A DNA stretch of 32,764 nucleotides from Bacteroidales bacterium UBA3297 (lineage in GTDB: Bacteria; Bacteroidota; Bacteroidia; Bacteroidales; Paludibacteraceae), in the NCBI GenBank assembly GCA_002362105.1, contig DETD01000010.1, positions 1-32,764 of the forward strand, written 5' to 3'. A program made the translations under genes and the position numbers. Position 1 is the first letter of the stretch, and every line of letters starts with the position of its first letter. A model generated the notes under the pieces. It saw only the letters and a list, made by a program, of their open reading frames with translations. It did no database searches and had not been told where the DNA came from. This document shows positions 16,679-23,787 of the stretch, piece by piece.

Positions 16679-18130
16679 ATGGCGGTAAGGGCGGCTTCTG
16701 TTCTGTTTTCGCTAGCTGTGGCGTGTCTTGCTGCCCGGGCGCAAAACTTCCCTATTGCCCCTTACTGCGGTGGGGAGGGCAGCACGGTGGAATCGCTTGA
16801 AGGAAGGGGGGCTCCGTCTAAAAGAGTTACCTCGGTAGACGATTTTGCCAAAGGTCTCTTCCTGCGTACCGATGTTGATAGGACCGACTTACTCGAAAAC
16901 GAACTCGTTCAAGTCAAATGGGTGCTGTATTACCCGAATTCGCCTAAACTGAATGTCGACTACCAGATAACCGACTACCGACTTCCCGATTTGCCCGATT
17001 TCATAAAGGAATGGAACATCATTGCGAAAGAAAACGACTCAACTGCGTTTGGCAGTGCGGTGGTGAATGGTATGCCCTATAGGTCGAGGACGCTGTTGTG
17101 TTTTTATATGTATCCCTCGAAAGACGGCAAGGTGTCTGTCGGAGAGGGCCGAATCAATATACAGCTTTATGGAGCCGACGGTAAGGAATATGGAGTTCCG
17201 CTCAGCCTGCGGTCGAAACCGGTGGCGTTGTCGGTGCACAAACTCGAGAAGCCTGTTGCATCGTTTACCGGTGGAATAGGCGGCTTCAAGGTGGAAACTG
17301 AACTGCTGAAGGCAGACTCGGTCCGTGTGGGCGAAACGGCAACCCTGCGCATAAAAGTGAAAGGTTGCGGCAACTTCAAATACGTTAATGTACCAACACC
17401 TGTGTTTCCCGATTGGGTAGAGTGCTATCCGGCAAAACCTTCCAACAATGTCCGTTACTCTTGTCGGGAGTGTAATGGGGAACGGGTGTTCGACTTTTTG
17501 TTTATACCGCACAAAGTCGGTTCTTTTTCGGTACCGCCGCTAAGTTTCTCTTATTTCGACAGTCGTTCGCGCCGGTTCAAGGAACTGAAAACCTCTGCGG
17601 TTAAAGTGTCGGTGTTACCCGCACAGTCCGCCAAACCATTCAAAAAAATGCCGAAACCGTTGCAGAAGGTCTCTGCTTCTCCTTATTGGTGTTGGATTGC
17701 TGTGGTAGTGGCTGCTGTGGTTGTGCTGGGTATGCTGTTGGCCGTGGTTTGGAAAAGGCGCAAACGCAGGTTGGCCGTCAATTTCGAATTGGAGGCGTAC
17801 GATTCTTTGAACGAGGCGAGAGAAAACCTGCAGGGCGACGAACTGTTTAACCGATATGTGAAGATCCTTATTGCCTACATCGGCAACAAGTTAAACTATC
17901 CGGTGGCAACACAGAGTAAGACCGTTTTAGCTGATATCCTTCGGGAAAACGGTGCGTCTGAAGCGTCGGTAACCCTCGTTCTTACTGTGATTAACGAATG
18001 TGAAAAGGCATCTTATACGCCTTGTTACGATGTAAAAGAACAACACAACATTTATAAAACAGCCGTTTTTGCTATAACCCAGTTACAGCAGGATTTCGAT
18101 TCCTCCGTCCGTTGTAGTACCCTGTCTTGA
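16679..18130 (+). CDS. batD: BatD-like protein, C-terminal part with its own signal peptide (split BatD, second gene)
   Basis: From ATG 16679, 2 bases after the previous stop, the protein has 483 residues. A signal peptide (VLFSLAVACLAARA, then Q) is followed by a beta domain (LFLRTDVDRTD, VKWVLYYPNS), then the characteristic third BatD domain (TGGIGGFKVE, IKVKGCGNFKYVNVPTP, VFDFLFIPHKVGSFSVPPL), a membrane helix at about 338-360 with a basic stop-transfer, and a cytoplasmic helical domain to the end. The first beta domain resembles the second domain of the preceding gene, so that module appears in both products. Together the two genes cover a complete BatD. No BatE (TPR-SH3) gene follows. 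Confidence 0.85.
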   Translation: MAVRAASVLFSLAVACLAARAQNFPIAPYCGGEGSTVESLEGRGAPSKRVTSVDDFAKGLFLRTDVDRTDLLENELVQVKWVLYYPNSPKLNVDYQITDYRLPDLPDFIKEWNIIAKENDSTAFGSAVVNGMPYRSRTLLCFYMYPSKDGKVSVGEGRINIQLYGADGKEYGVPLSLRSKPVALSVHKLEKPVASFTGGIGGFKVETELLKADSVRVGETATLRIKVKGCGNFKYVNVPTPVFPDWVECYPAKPSNNVRYSCRECNGERVFDFLFIPHKVGSFSVPPLSFSYFDSRSRRFKELKTSAVKVSVLPAQSAKPFKKMPKPLQKVSASPYWCWIAVVVAAVVVLGMLLAVVWKRRKRRLAVNFELEAYDSLNEARENLQGDELFNRYVKILIAYIGNKLNYPVATQSKTVLADILRENGASEASVTLVLTVINECEKASYTPCYDVKEQHNIYKTAVFAITQLQQDFDSSVRCSTLS

Positions 18131-18158
18131 CGTTTTGTTGTATTAAATAAACTCGCTG

Positions 18159-19211
18159 ATGAAAAAACTGAAGTATTTATTCTATATCCTATTCCTTTGC
18201 GGAGGCATTTTTGTCGGTTTCCTAGTGTTTATGACGCTTAACGATTACAGCCCTTCGAAGAAGGTTGATATTTGTTCGTCTGAACAGCCCACGGTTATCG
18301 ATGTCAAGAATCCAATCAGATGTCTTACTTGGAACATCGGTTATGCGGGTTTGGACTCAGGTATGGACTTCTTTTACGATGGTGGTTCGCAAGTCCGTCC
18401 GTCTGAACACCAGTCCTACCTCAACCTGCGTGCGATATCCGAATTTTTGAAGTCGAAGTCCAACGAGGCCGACTTTATCTTTATTCAGGAAATTGATTCG
18501 GTAGCCAAGCGCAGTTATGGCATGAACCAAGTCGATACCTTAAAGAACCGTCTGGGCTTCCAGTCTTATTTTGGGAAAAACTACTCGGTGGCGTGGGTTC
18601 CTATTCCTTTGTTTGAGCCAATGGGTGGTGTTGAGAGTGGAATAGTGCTGTATACAAAAGCGCAGGCATCGCTTGTCAGCCGTTATGCCTTCCCTGTGAA
18701 TTTTGAATGGCCGTTGAAAGTGTTTATGCTCGACCGTTGTTTCTTGGTGTCGCGTTATCCAACATCGAACGGGCGTGAGTTGGTGATGGTCGTCACTCAT
18801 AACTCGGCCTTCGACGATGGCGGCGAGTTAAGAAAGGCAGAGTTGGTTTATTTCAGAAATTTTCTGGTTGGCGAATATGAAAAAGGAAATTACGTTATAG
18901 CGGGTGGCGACTTTAACCAGTGTCCGGCCTCGTACAAACCGAATCCCGAAGACAAATTGTTCGACTACGAAGACTTCCACACCATACCCGACACCCTGTT
19001 TCCTGCCAGTTGGCAATTTGTATACGATGCTAGTCTGCCAACCAACCGACGTGTGATAGAGCCGTATAACAAAGAAACGACTAAAACCACACTTATCGAC
19101 TTCTTTATCACTTCGCCGAACGTGAAATCGGAATCTGTAAAGTGCACCGACCTTCAATTCGCCAATACCGACCACAATCCGGTGCAAGCCTCGTTCAGAC
19201 TGGTAGAGTAG
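18159..19211 (+). CDS. Membrane-anchored endonuclease/exonuclease/phosphatase family protein
   Basis: The 350-residue protein starts with a signal anchor (YLFYILFLCGGIFVGFLVF) and is an EEP-fold (DNase I/exonuclease III/inositol phosphatase) hydrolase: TWNIGYAG at about residue 58, QEIDS near residue 109, a THNSAFDDGG segment, GGDFNQ near residue 250 and the terminal NTDHNPV motif all carry the metal and catalytic residues. The substrate could be nucleic acid or a phosphoester; the EEP fold does not discriminate and the extracytoplasmic location makes a phospholipid or extracellular DNA role possible. It starts 28 bases after the second BatD gene with no terminator seen between them, so it may be read with the bat operon. 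Confidence 0.88.
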   Translation: MKKLKYLFYILFLCGGIFVGFLVFMTLNDYSPSKKVDICSSEQPTVIDVKNPIRCLTWNIGYAGLDSGMDFFYDGGSQVRPSEHQSYLNLRAISEFLKSKSNEADFIFIQEIDSVAKRSYGMNQVDTLKNRLGFQSYFGKNYSVAWVPIPLFEPMGGVESGIVLYTKAQASLVSRYAFPVNFEWPLKVFMLDRCFLVSRYPTSNGRELVMVVTHNSAFDDGGELRKAELVYFRNFLVGEYEKGNYVIAGGDFNQCPASYKPNPEDKLFDYEDFHTIPDTLFPASWQFVYDASLPTNRRVIEPYNKETTKTTLIDFFITSPNVKSESVKCTDLQFANTDHNPVQASFRLVE

Positions 19212-19329
19212 TGTTTTATTGATTTTGGAAGTTACGTCCGTCGCATAGAGACTGCGCTCGGTGGAATGAACCTGCCATTTCATCGAGCCTGTTTTGGGGA
19301 AATACCGTTGTTTGGGGAATTGTATTTCG

Positions 19330-20250
19330 TTATAGCTCTTCTATTTCAGAGAAGGAAAGTCCTGTAATATCGGCAATATCTTTGGTGGAAAATCCCTTGG
19401 ATTTCATTTTGCGGGCGTTTTCTATTTTCGCTTCTGTTTTTCCTTCCTCTCTACCTTTCTCCAAACCGATAGCCTCACCTTCCGCAAAGCCAGCATCATG
19501 TCCACTGCGTTTGGCCGTATCGAGGCAGTTGTTTAAGTCCCACAGGTTCTTAAGGCTTTCCTCGTAAACTGAACGCTCGTCGGGGTTATATGAGGCGATT
19601 TCTGCCACCTCGAAAAGTTTGCGGAAAATTCCTTCTGTCAGTGCTTGCGGTTGCTCGCGCAGTTTGTACAGATTCTTTATCACATACAGCCACTTGTCTA
19701 GGAAAGTGGATAGCTCGCTTTCCTTTTTTGTGAATTTTGGCATTTCGAGGAATACGAAATTCAGGTTGTCGGAGAAATCCCTATTCTTGTGGTCTTTCAA
19801 TTTGACGCGGGTCAAGTATTCGCCATCGTCAGATTTTCCCATCTCGAAGTTCAATATGCCTACCACATACACAGGAGACAGCCTATAGTCCCACGGACGT
19901 TCCCGATTCCCTTTCACCGCCTGTTCGCGAATGGCGAACGAAGAGTAGTAGATAGTTCTGTCGCGGAAATTGTCTTGCTGTGCCTTCTGCATCTCCACTA
20001 TAAAACGCTCGCCTCTGTTGGTTTTGCAGTATACGTCGTAAATAGCGCGCCGTTCCTGTATGTTGTCGCCCAGTTGCTCGGTGGTCAGATAGGTTACATC
20101 CGAAATGGCTGCGTCACCTTCCAGATTAAAAAGTCCGTTTAGGAAACTGATGAGCAGATCCTTGTTCGCTTCTGTGCCGAATATCTTCTTAAAGGCGAAG
20201 TCGGTATAGAAGTTAATGTAGCGCGAAAGTGCTGTCCCGGGTATACACAT
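19330..20250 (-). CDS. Rpn family recombination-promoting nuclease (PD-(D/E)XK, transposase-like)
   Basis: This 306-residue protein belongs to the Rpn/PDDEXK_2 family formerly called putative transposases. The N-terminus carries the hallmark YTDFAFKKIFGTEANKDLL, and the nuclease core contains YDVYCKTNRGERFIVEMQ, with the E-x-Q form of the PD-(D/E)XK motif. The C-terminal part has an acidic/Gly-rich repeat (GFAEGEAIGLEKGREEGK) followed by a short helical segment resembling the usual Rpn tail. E. coli Rpn proteins are DNA endonucleases that increase RecA-independent recombination, and Rpn genes have been linked to phage defence. It has its own promoter (20274-20305) and is therefore not part of the AT-rich cassette upstream, although it is next to it. 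Confidence 0.92.
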   Translation of the reverse strand: MCIPGTALSRYINFYTDFAFKKIFGTEANKDLLISFLNGLFNLEGDAAISDVTYLTTEQLGDNIQERRAIYDVYCKTNRGERFIVEMQKAQQDNFRDRTIYYSSFAIREQAVKGNRERPWDYRLSPVYVVGILNFEMGKSDDGEYLTRVKLKDHKNRDFSDNLNFVFLEMPKFTKKESELSTFLDKWLYVIKNLYKLREQPQALTEGIFRKLFEVAEIASYNPDERSVYEESLKNLWDLNNCLDTAKRSGHDAGFAEGEAIGLEKGREEGKTEAKIENARKMKSKGFSTKDIADITGLSFSEIEEL

Positions 20251-20273
20251 AGGCCGAATAATTTAGTTGTCTA

Positions 20274-20305
20274 CAAATTTAGCAATAAAGCGGTAACATT
20301 ACAAC
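20274..20305 (-). promoter_or_regulatory. Promoter of the Rpn nuclease gene
   Basis: On the minus strand TAAATTTG (20281-20274) is a perfect -7 element, and GTTG (20305-20302) lies exactly 20 bases upstream. The start codon at 20250 follows 23 bases later. The spacer contains nothing else; a short GGGG/CCCC hairpin at 20321-20333 sits further upstream. Confidence 0.65.
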
Positions 20306-20352
20306 TGAAAGTCAGGAAACGGGGTTCAGCCCCATTGCCTTTGACAAATGTA

Positions 20353-20754
20353 CTATTTGCCATATAGTTTCTCAATGGAATCACCAATATACATATATGA
20401 TTGTGGACTATTTTTAATGTTCAGTACACTTAGTGGTTGTGGAACGTTTAGTTTATAAATATTTCTAATTTTAATCGCATGTGCAATTTTTTTATACTTA
20501 AAATATGACGAAAAGAAATCTTTTGAAATGCCTGATTGTTTTTTCGTCTTTTGCCAGATGATATTGGGGGTGTCGGAAATGACTTGTTCTACTTCAATTA
20601 TCGCTACGATTTTTTTTATAGGCATAGTTGCATATACGATAATTTTATTGAGATTAGAAGGAATTTTTTTTCTATACTCATATGTTTTCTCTCCTGAAAA
20701 TATTTTTTCTATATGGCATGGATGTATGGATAGAATGATATTTTTATTTTCCAT
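20353..20754 (-). CDS. ASCH/PUA-like domain protein
   Basis: The 133-residue protein is essentially one ASCH/PUA-type domain: SIHPCHIEKIFSGEKTYEYR near the start matches the ASCH signature (I-P-x-x-x-x-I-x-x-G-x-K-x-x-E-x-R), followed by IVYATMPIKKIVAIIEV and an NSPQSYMYIG end. ASCH domains are relatives of the PUA fold and are expected to bind RNA or modified bases; proteins of this type are sometimes labelled predicted transcriptional regulators without direct evidence. Its ATG overlaps the end of the PIN-GNAT-PUA gene by 11 bases, showing cotranscription and probable translational coupling. Its last residues (KLYGK) resemble the last residues of that protein (KLIYGK). AT-rich relative to flanks. 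Confidence 0.78.
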   Translation of the reverse strand: MENKNIILSIHPCHIEKIFSGEKTYEYRKKIPSNLNKIIVYATMPIKKIVAIIEVEQVISDTPNIIWQKTKKQSGISKDFFSSYFKYKKIAHAIKIRNIYKLNVPQPLSVLNIKNSPQSYMYIGDSIEKLYGK

Positions 20755-22210
20755 ATATCAGTTTGATATATTGTTCGTCACTAATTTTTCTAATACTTTG
20801 TATGTTCCCTTGGATTCTAGCTGAATGTAATTCCTTGGAAGTGATTTCTTTTTTTAATGCAATAAATCTGAATAAAAAAACTAAGGTCTTTTTCTCTAGA
20901 ATTTTTGTTAAATCAGAGTATGAATAGACTGTCCGTTTAGCAATTTGAGGGAATACTATTTCGATTTTGTCAGAAATGAATGTGTCTTCGACAATTCCTA
21001 TACATTGAATCGATTTTCTGTCTTTGCTACGATAGAACAAGAGTATGTCTCCTTTTTTTACCTGTTTTGTGTTTGCATGACATAGATATGCTTTCTTGAT
21101 CGTATTACCTTGACAAGAATACATGTTTTGATCGCTTTCAAATAAAGAACCTTTTAAATCGCTAAAATCAGGAAATAAGTCTTCGTGATACTTTGGTCGA
21201 ATTGGAACAATGAATTTTTGTACAGTATCATTGTCTTGGAAAAATGGATAATACTTTATTAAAGATTCTAAACTGCCGAGATTGTCTTGTCTCAATTTCA
21301 TGGATTTTATATACACATCTTCATTTCTGTATTTTCCGAGATGATAAAAACCATATTCTTCACATAAACCTACTAATGTTTGTTGCTCATTTCCATAAGT
21401 GTGCAAATAAACCCAATCAATATCATTTTTAACACAATAATCGAAAGCGATATACAAAAGACGTTCACCCAGTTTTTTCCCGCGAGCTGAAGGATCAACT
21501 TTGAAAGTGCATAATTTTAGAATTTTTCCCTTGACTACATCTCCATCATCAACAAGTGTGGCATTTTCTTCGTGTTTATAAATGCAAATAGCTACCACAG
21601 TCTTCTTGTCATCTTCAATACACCAACATTTACGCTGATTCTCGGCACTTTTTTGATACCAGTCGTCAAATCCGTCATAAGCTATGCGTAATGAATCGAA
21701 AAAGGCTTGATTTTTATTGATTTCGTACATGTAGCGTTCCTTAACTCCTGTATAAGTATAGGTTACGATTTGATTAGAATATCGCTGCAAAAAAACAAGA
21801 AACTGTTCTAGCCGATACACTTTATCTTGAATTCCGACCCGGGAAGCTTTCTTGTGTATTCCTTCATCATTTGTCACAAGCACATGGATGGCTCCACGAT
21901 ATAATGCAAAAAGTAAATTGTTGTCAACCATATCGTTTTCGTTAGATTGAGCTAATCCTAATCCAATGCGTTCTTTATCAGAAAGAATAGGAGGGTTGTC
22001 AATTCTCGAATATTGATTTAGACGGGATAAAACGATAGTTTTCCTTTCCTGATTCTTATCCCGATTAATATCGGCAATTTGCATCGGATGAACATACAGA
22101 CAATGTCGCAGTTTTGCAGTCAATCTCCTCAGTTCTGCAAAAGAAGAATCCAGTATTCTGCTGGTATCCTCTAATGGGATGATAATGTTTGTGTCTAAAA
22201 GTATGTTCAT
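20744..22210 (-). CDS. PIN ribonuclease - GNAT acetyltransferase - PUA-like triple-domain protein
   Basis: This 488-residue protein joins three domains. Residues 1-145 are a PIN nuclease domain with the expected acidic residues: Asp6 in LLDTN, probably Asp47, Asp93/Asp96 in NDMVDNNLLFAL and Asp115 in VTNDEGI. Residues 160-303 are a GNAT acetyltransferase domain with the acetyl-CoA motif VDPSARGKKLGERLL (243-248 at its core) and EEYGF. Residues 330-488 are a PUA-superfamily (EVE/ASCH-like) domain: FIVPIRPKYHEDLFPD, KKAYLCHAN, GDILLFYRS and a QSIRKIS end. All key residues look intact. It starts 8 bases after the HNH gene and overlaps the ASCH gene. I recognise the domains but no characterised protein with this order; RNA cleavage plus acetylation of an RNA or aminoacyl-tRNA is inference. 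Confidence 0.82.
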   Translation of the reverse strand: MNILLDTNIIIPLEDTSRILDSSFAELRRLTAKLRHCLYVHPMQIADINRDKNQERKTIVLSRLNQYSRIDNPPILSDKERIGLGLAQSNENDMVDNNLLFALYRGAIHVLVTNDEGIHKKASRVGIQDKVYRLEQFLVFLQRYSNQIVTYTYTGVKERYMYEINKNQAFFDSLRIAYDGFDDWYQKSAENQRKCWCIEDDKKTVVAICIYKHEENATLVDDGDVVKGKILKLCTFKVDPSARGKKLGERLLYIAFDYCVKNDIDWVYLHTYGNEQQTLVGLCEEYGFYHLGKYRNEDVYIKSMKLRQDNLGSLESLIKYYPFFQDNDTVQKFIVPIRPKYHEDLFPDFSDLKGSLFESDQNMYSCQGNTIKKAYLCHANTKQVKKGDILLFYRSKDRKSIQCIGIVEDTFISDKIEIVFPQIAKRTVYSYSDLTKILEKKTLVFLFRFIALKKEITSKELHSARIQGNIQSIRKISDEQYIKLIYGK

Positions 22211-22218
22211 GAGTAATA

Positions 22219-23103
22219 CTAATGTTTTTTTATTAATAAAGGATTAAGGTCAGACAAATCGAAGGGTAGCTTTATCCGTATATTATTTTCTAAAGGAGAA
22301 TGAGCGTTTATATTCCTCCATTCTTTATATTCAGTTATTTGGGGGCCCGACATACATATTGCATATTCAATGCCTGAAATGGCAACAATATAGTATATTT
22401 CTGCTTCTATTGTATCGTTTGCGCATTCCTTGTGGCTTTTAATAAAAAGCATCATTTCAAACAGTCGTTCTTCGATTATATTCTTTTTTGTATTGTATAC
22501 TAAAGAGCCTTCCGAGTATATCCTTTGTTGATGGTAAGGCCAAAATTCGCCTTTGCCATATCTTGCATACTCCCTTAGTTGCTTCAATAAATCGTTCTCT
22601 TTATTTAATAATTCTTGTGCACATTCGTTATATTTTTCTTTCGGAAATTGATAAAGGAAATATTCATATGCGCATTTTGCTAGAAAACGAGACATTATTG
22701 TATTGGGATATTCAGGCTCATAAATATACGGAATACAGATTTGTTTTATTCCTTTTACGTTTATGTCCTCGTATAGTTCAACCTCTTTTTCATCTATATG
22801 TATTATTAATCCGTTCTCTGTGTTTTTTTTCACAACTTCAGCATCCCTTGATAAATCAGAAAAAATAGCTTTTAGCTTTACATCTTTTCCTTTTTTTGTG
22901 TGAATTTCGCACCTGGATCGCAAAGAAACAAAATAGGGTTGCGCCAGCAATTCTTTTTCAATTTTTGTGGCGAAGTAATTGTTGCATTTGTCACAAACGT
23001 ATCCTTGTGGCAAAAAATAATGTTTGTTCCCTAACGATTCGGGAATAATATGTTCAATACTTTTTGAATTAGAAGAATCTTTGTGACAAAAGATACAATG
23101 CAT
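22219..23103 (-). CDS. HNH-type nuclease-like protein
   Basis: The 294-residue protein begins directly with an HNH_5-type module: Cys3 and Cys6 (CIFC), Glu17-His18 in SIEHIIPESLGN, and Cys37/Cys40 followed by Asn41-Asn42 (VCDKCNNYF). The Cys pairs bind zinc, and EH/N supply the nuclease active site in this family. The remaining 250 residues show no domain I recognise; a helical part around FLAKCAYEYFLYQF may be involved in target binding. It is the first gene of the AT-rich cassette and ends 8 bases before the PIN-GNAT-PUA gene. DNA or RNA may be the target; the context gives no decision. Confidence 0.78.
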   Translation of the reverse strand: MHCIFCHKDSSNSKSIEHIIPESLGNKHYFLPQGYVCDKCNNYFATKIEKELLAQPYFVSLRSRCEIHTKKGKDVKLKAIFSDLSRDAEVVKKNTENGLIIHIDEKEVELYEDINVKGIKQICIPYIYEPEYPNTIMSRFLAKCAYEYFLYQFPKEKYNECAQELLNKENDLLKQLREYARYGKGEFWPYHQQRIYSEGSLVYNTKKNIIEERLFEMMLFIKSHKECANDTIEAEIYYIVAISGIEYAICMSGPQITEYKEWRNINAHSPLENNIRIKLPFDLSDLNPLLIKKH

Positions 23104-23168
23104 AATTATTTTATAGATCCTTTTCTTTAGTTTTAGTGATTTGTGGATTTTTCTATTTGCTTTTTAAA

Positions 23169-23176
23169 CAAAAATA
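23169..23176 (-). promoter_or_regulatory. Possible -7 box of the HNH cassette
   Basis: TATTTTTG on the minus strand matches TAnnTTTG and lies 65 bases upstream of the HNH start codon. There is no convincing -33 TTTG, and the region is very AT-rich, so a chance match is possible. Confidence 0.3.
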
Positions 23177-23289
23177 GATGATTTTCGTCGAAATTCGTTT
23201 TTTTGTATTTGTATTTTTTTCATGATTATAGTCTTTTTTTCTTTTTATATGGTTTCGATGAATCCTTGTCATAAAGGATGTGTTAACTT

Positions 23290-23436
23290 TCAATATGGAT
23301 AATTTTTACAAGCATAGAACCTTCCATATTTCCCTTTTTGCAGTACGAGTCTTCCTTCGCAACGTGGACAGTATCCGTTTTCGATGTCATTTATGACTTT
23401 ATATTTTTCAGGTAATTTAAACTTGATGTATAATAA
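23290..23436 (-). pseudogene. Remnant of a gene with a topoisomerase-type C4 zinc ribbon
   Basis: Translated on the minus strand from 23436, a frame without a start codon gives 48 codons that contain ENGYCPRCEGRLVLQKGKYG, then RFYACKNYPY and a TGA stop. This is the topoisomerase-type zinc ribbon (C-P-x-C-x-G-x-L-x-x-x-x-G-x-Y-G-x-F-x-x-C-x-N-Y-P), in which the next residue should be Cys; TGT or TGC to TGA is a single substitution, and the codons after the stop (K-L-T-H-P-L) end at another stop. Upstream of 23436 this frame is closed, but another frame on the same strand is open from about 23582 to 23393. It therefore appears to be the decayed 3' end of a larger gene, in the same orientation as the HNH cassette. 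Confidence 0.6.
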
Positions 23437-23730
23437 GGTGCATCAATAAAATCCAGTATGAACAAAATATACAAGTTGGTTTTGACATCAATTTTTTTCT
23501 CAGATAAAAGCAGTCTGTATATTGAGTTTTTTCTTCGAAGAACGTTGTGGGGGGATAAAAAAAGCGATAGCCTGTCAATATCTCAAATCTGTTGGTTTAT
23601 GATGAGGACAAACTAATACAACAGACCATCAATAAGAAAAAGACCTTGGCCGATTTAACATATTTGTTCTCTTGGATTTAGCTGAATACTCAAGTGGGAA
23701 ATCTAGGTCGTTTAAACGTTTTATATGAAC
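23437..23730. other. AT-rich intergenic remnant without intact gene
   Basis: No intact gene is seen. The minus strand has a frame open without a start codon (about 23582-23393, overlapping the zinc-ribbon remnant in another frame). The plus strand shows a short open stretch encoding YDEDKLIQQTINKKKTLADL near 23604-23663 that cannot be assigned. Both may be debris of the same decayed region. No insertion-sequence ends or target duplications were found by eye. Confidence 0.4.
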
Positions 23731-23760
23731 AAAGGCACAGAACCGTAATCCTGTGCCTTT
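23731..23760 (-). terminator. Hairpin terminator of the coiled-coil protein gene
   Basis: AAAGGCACAG (23731-23740) and CTGTGCCTTT (23751-23760) form a perfect 10-bp stem with a ten-base loop, 27 bases beyond the stop codon at 23788. The T-tract on the minus strand is short (CTTTG), so termination strength is uncertain. Confidence 0.65.
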
Positions 23761-23787
23761 GTATTATTGTGCAAAAGAGAGTGGAGT

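Noticed and set aside
20321..20333. GGGG-TTCAG-CCCC hairpin downstream of the ASCH gene
   Set aside because: Only four base pairs and no T-tract on the minus strand, so not called as a terminator.
20353..23760. Transposon or prophage carrying the AT-rich cassette
   Set aside because: No transposase, integrase, terminal inverted repeats or target duplications were found by eye; the Rpn gene is transposase-like in name only.
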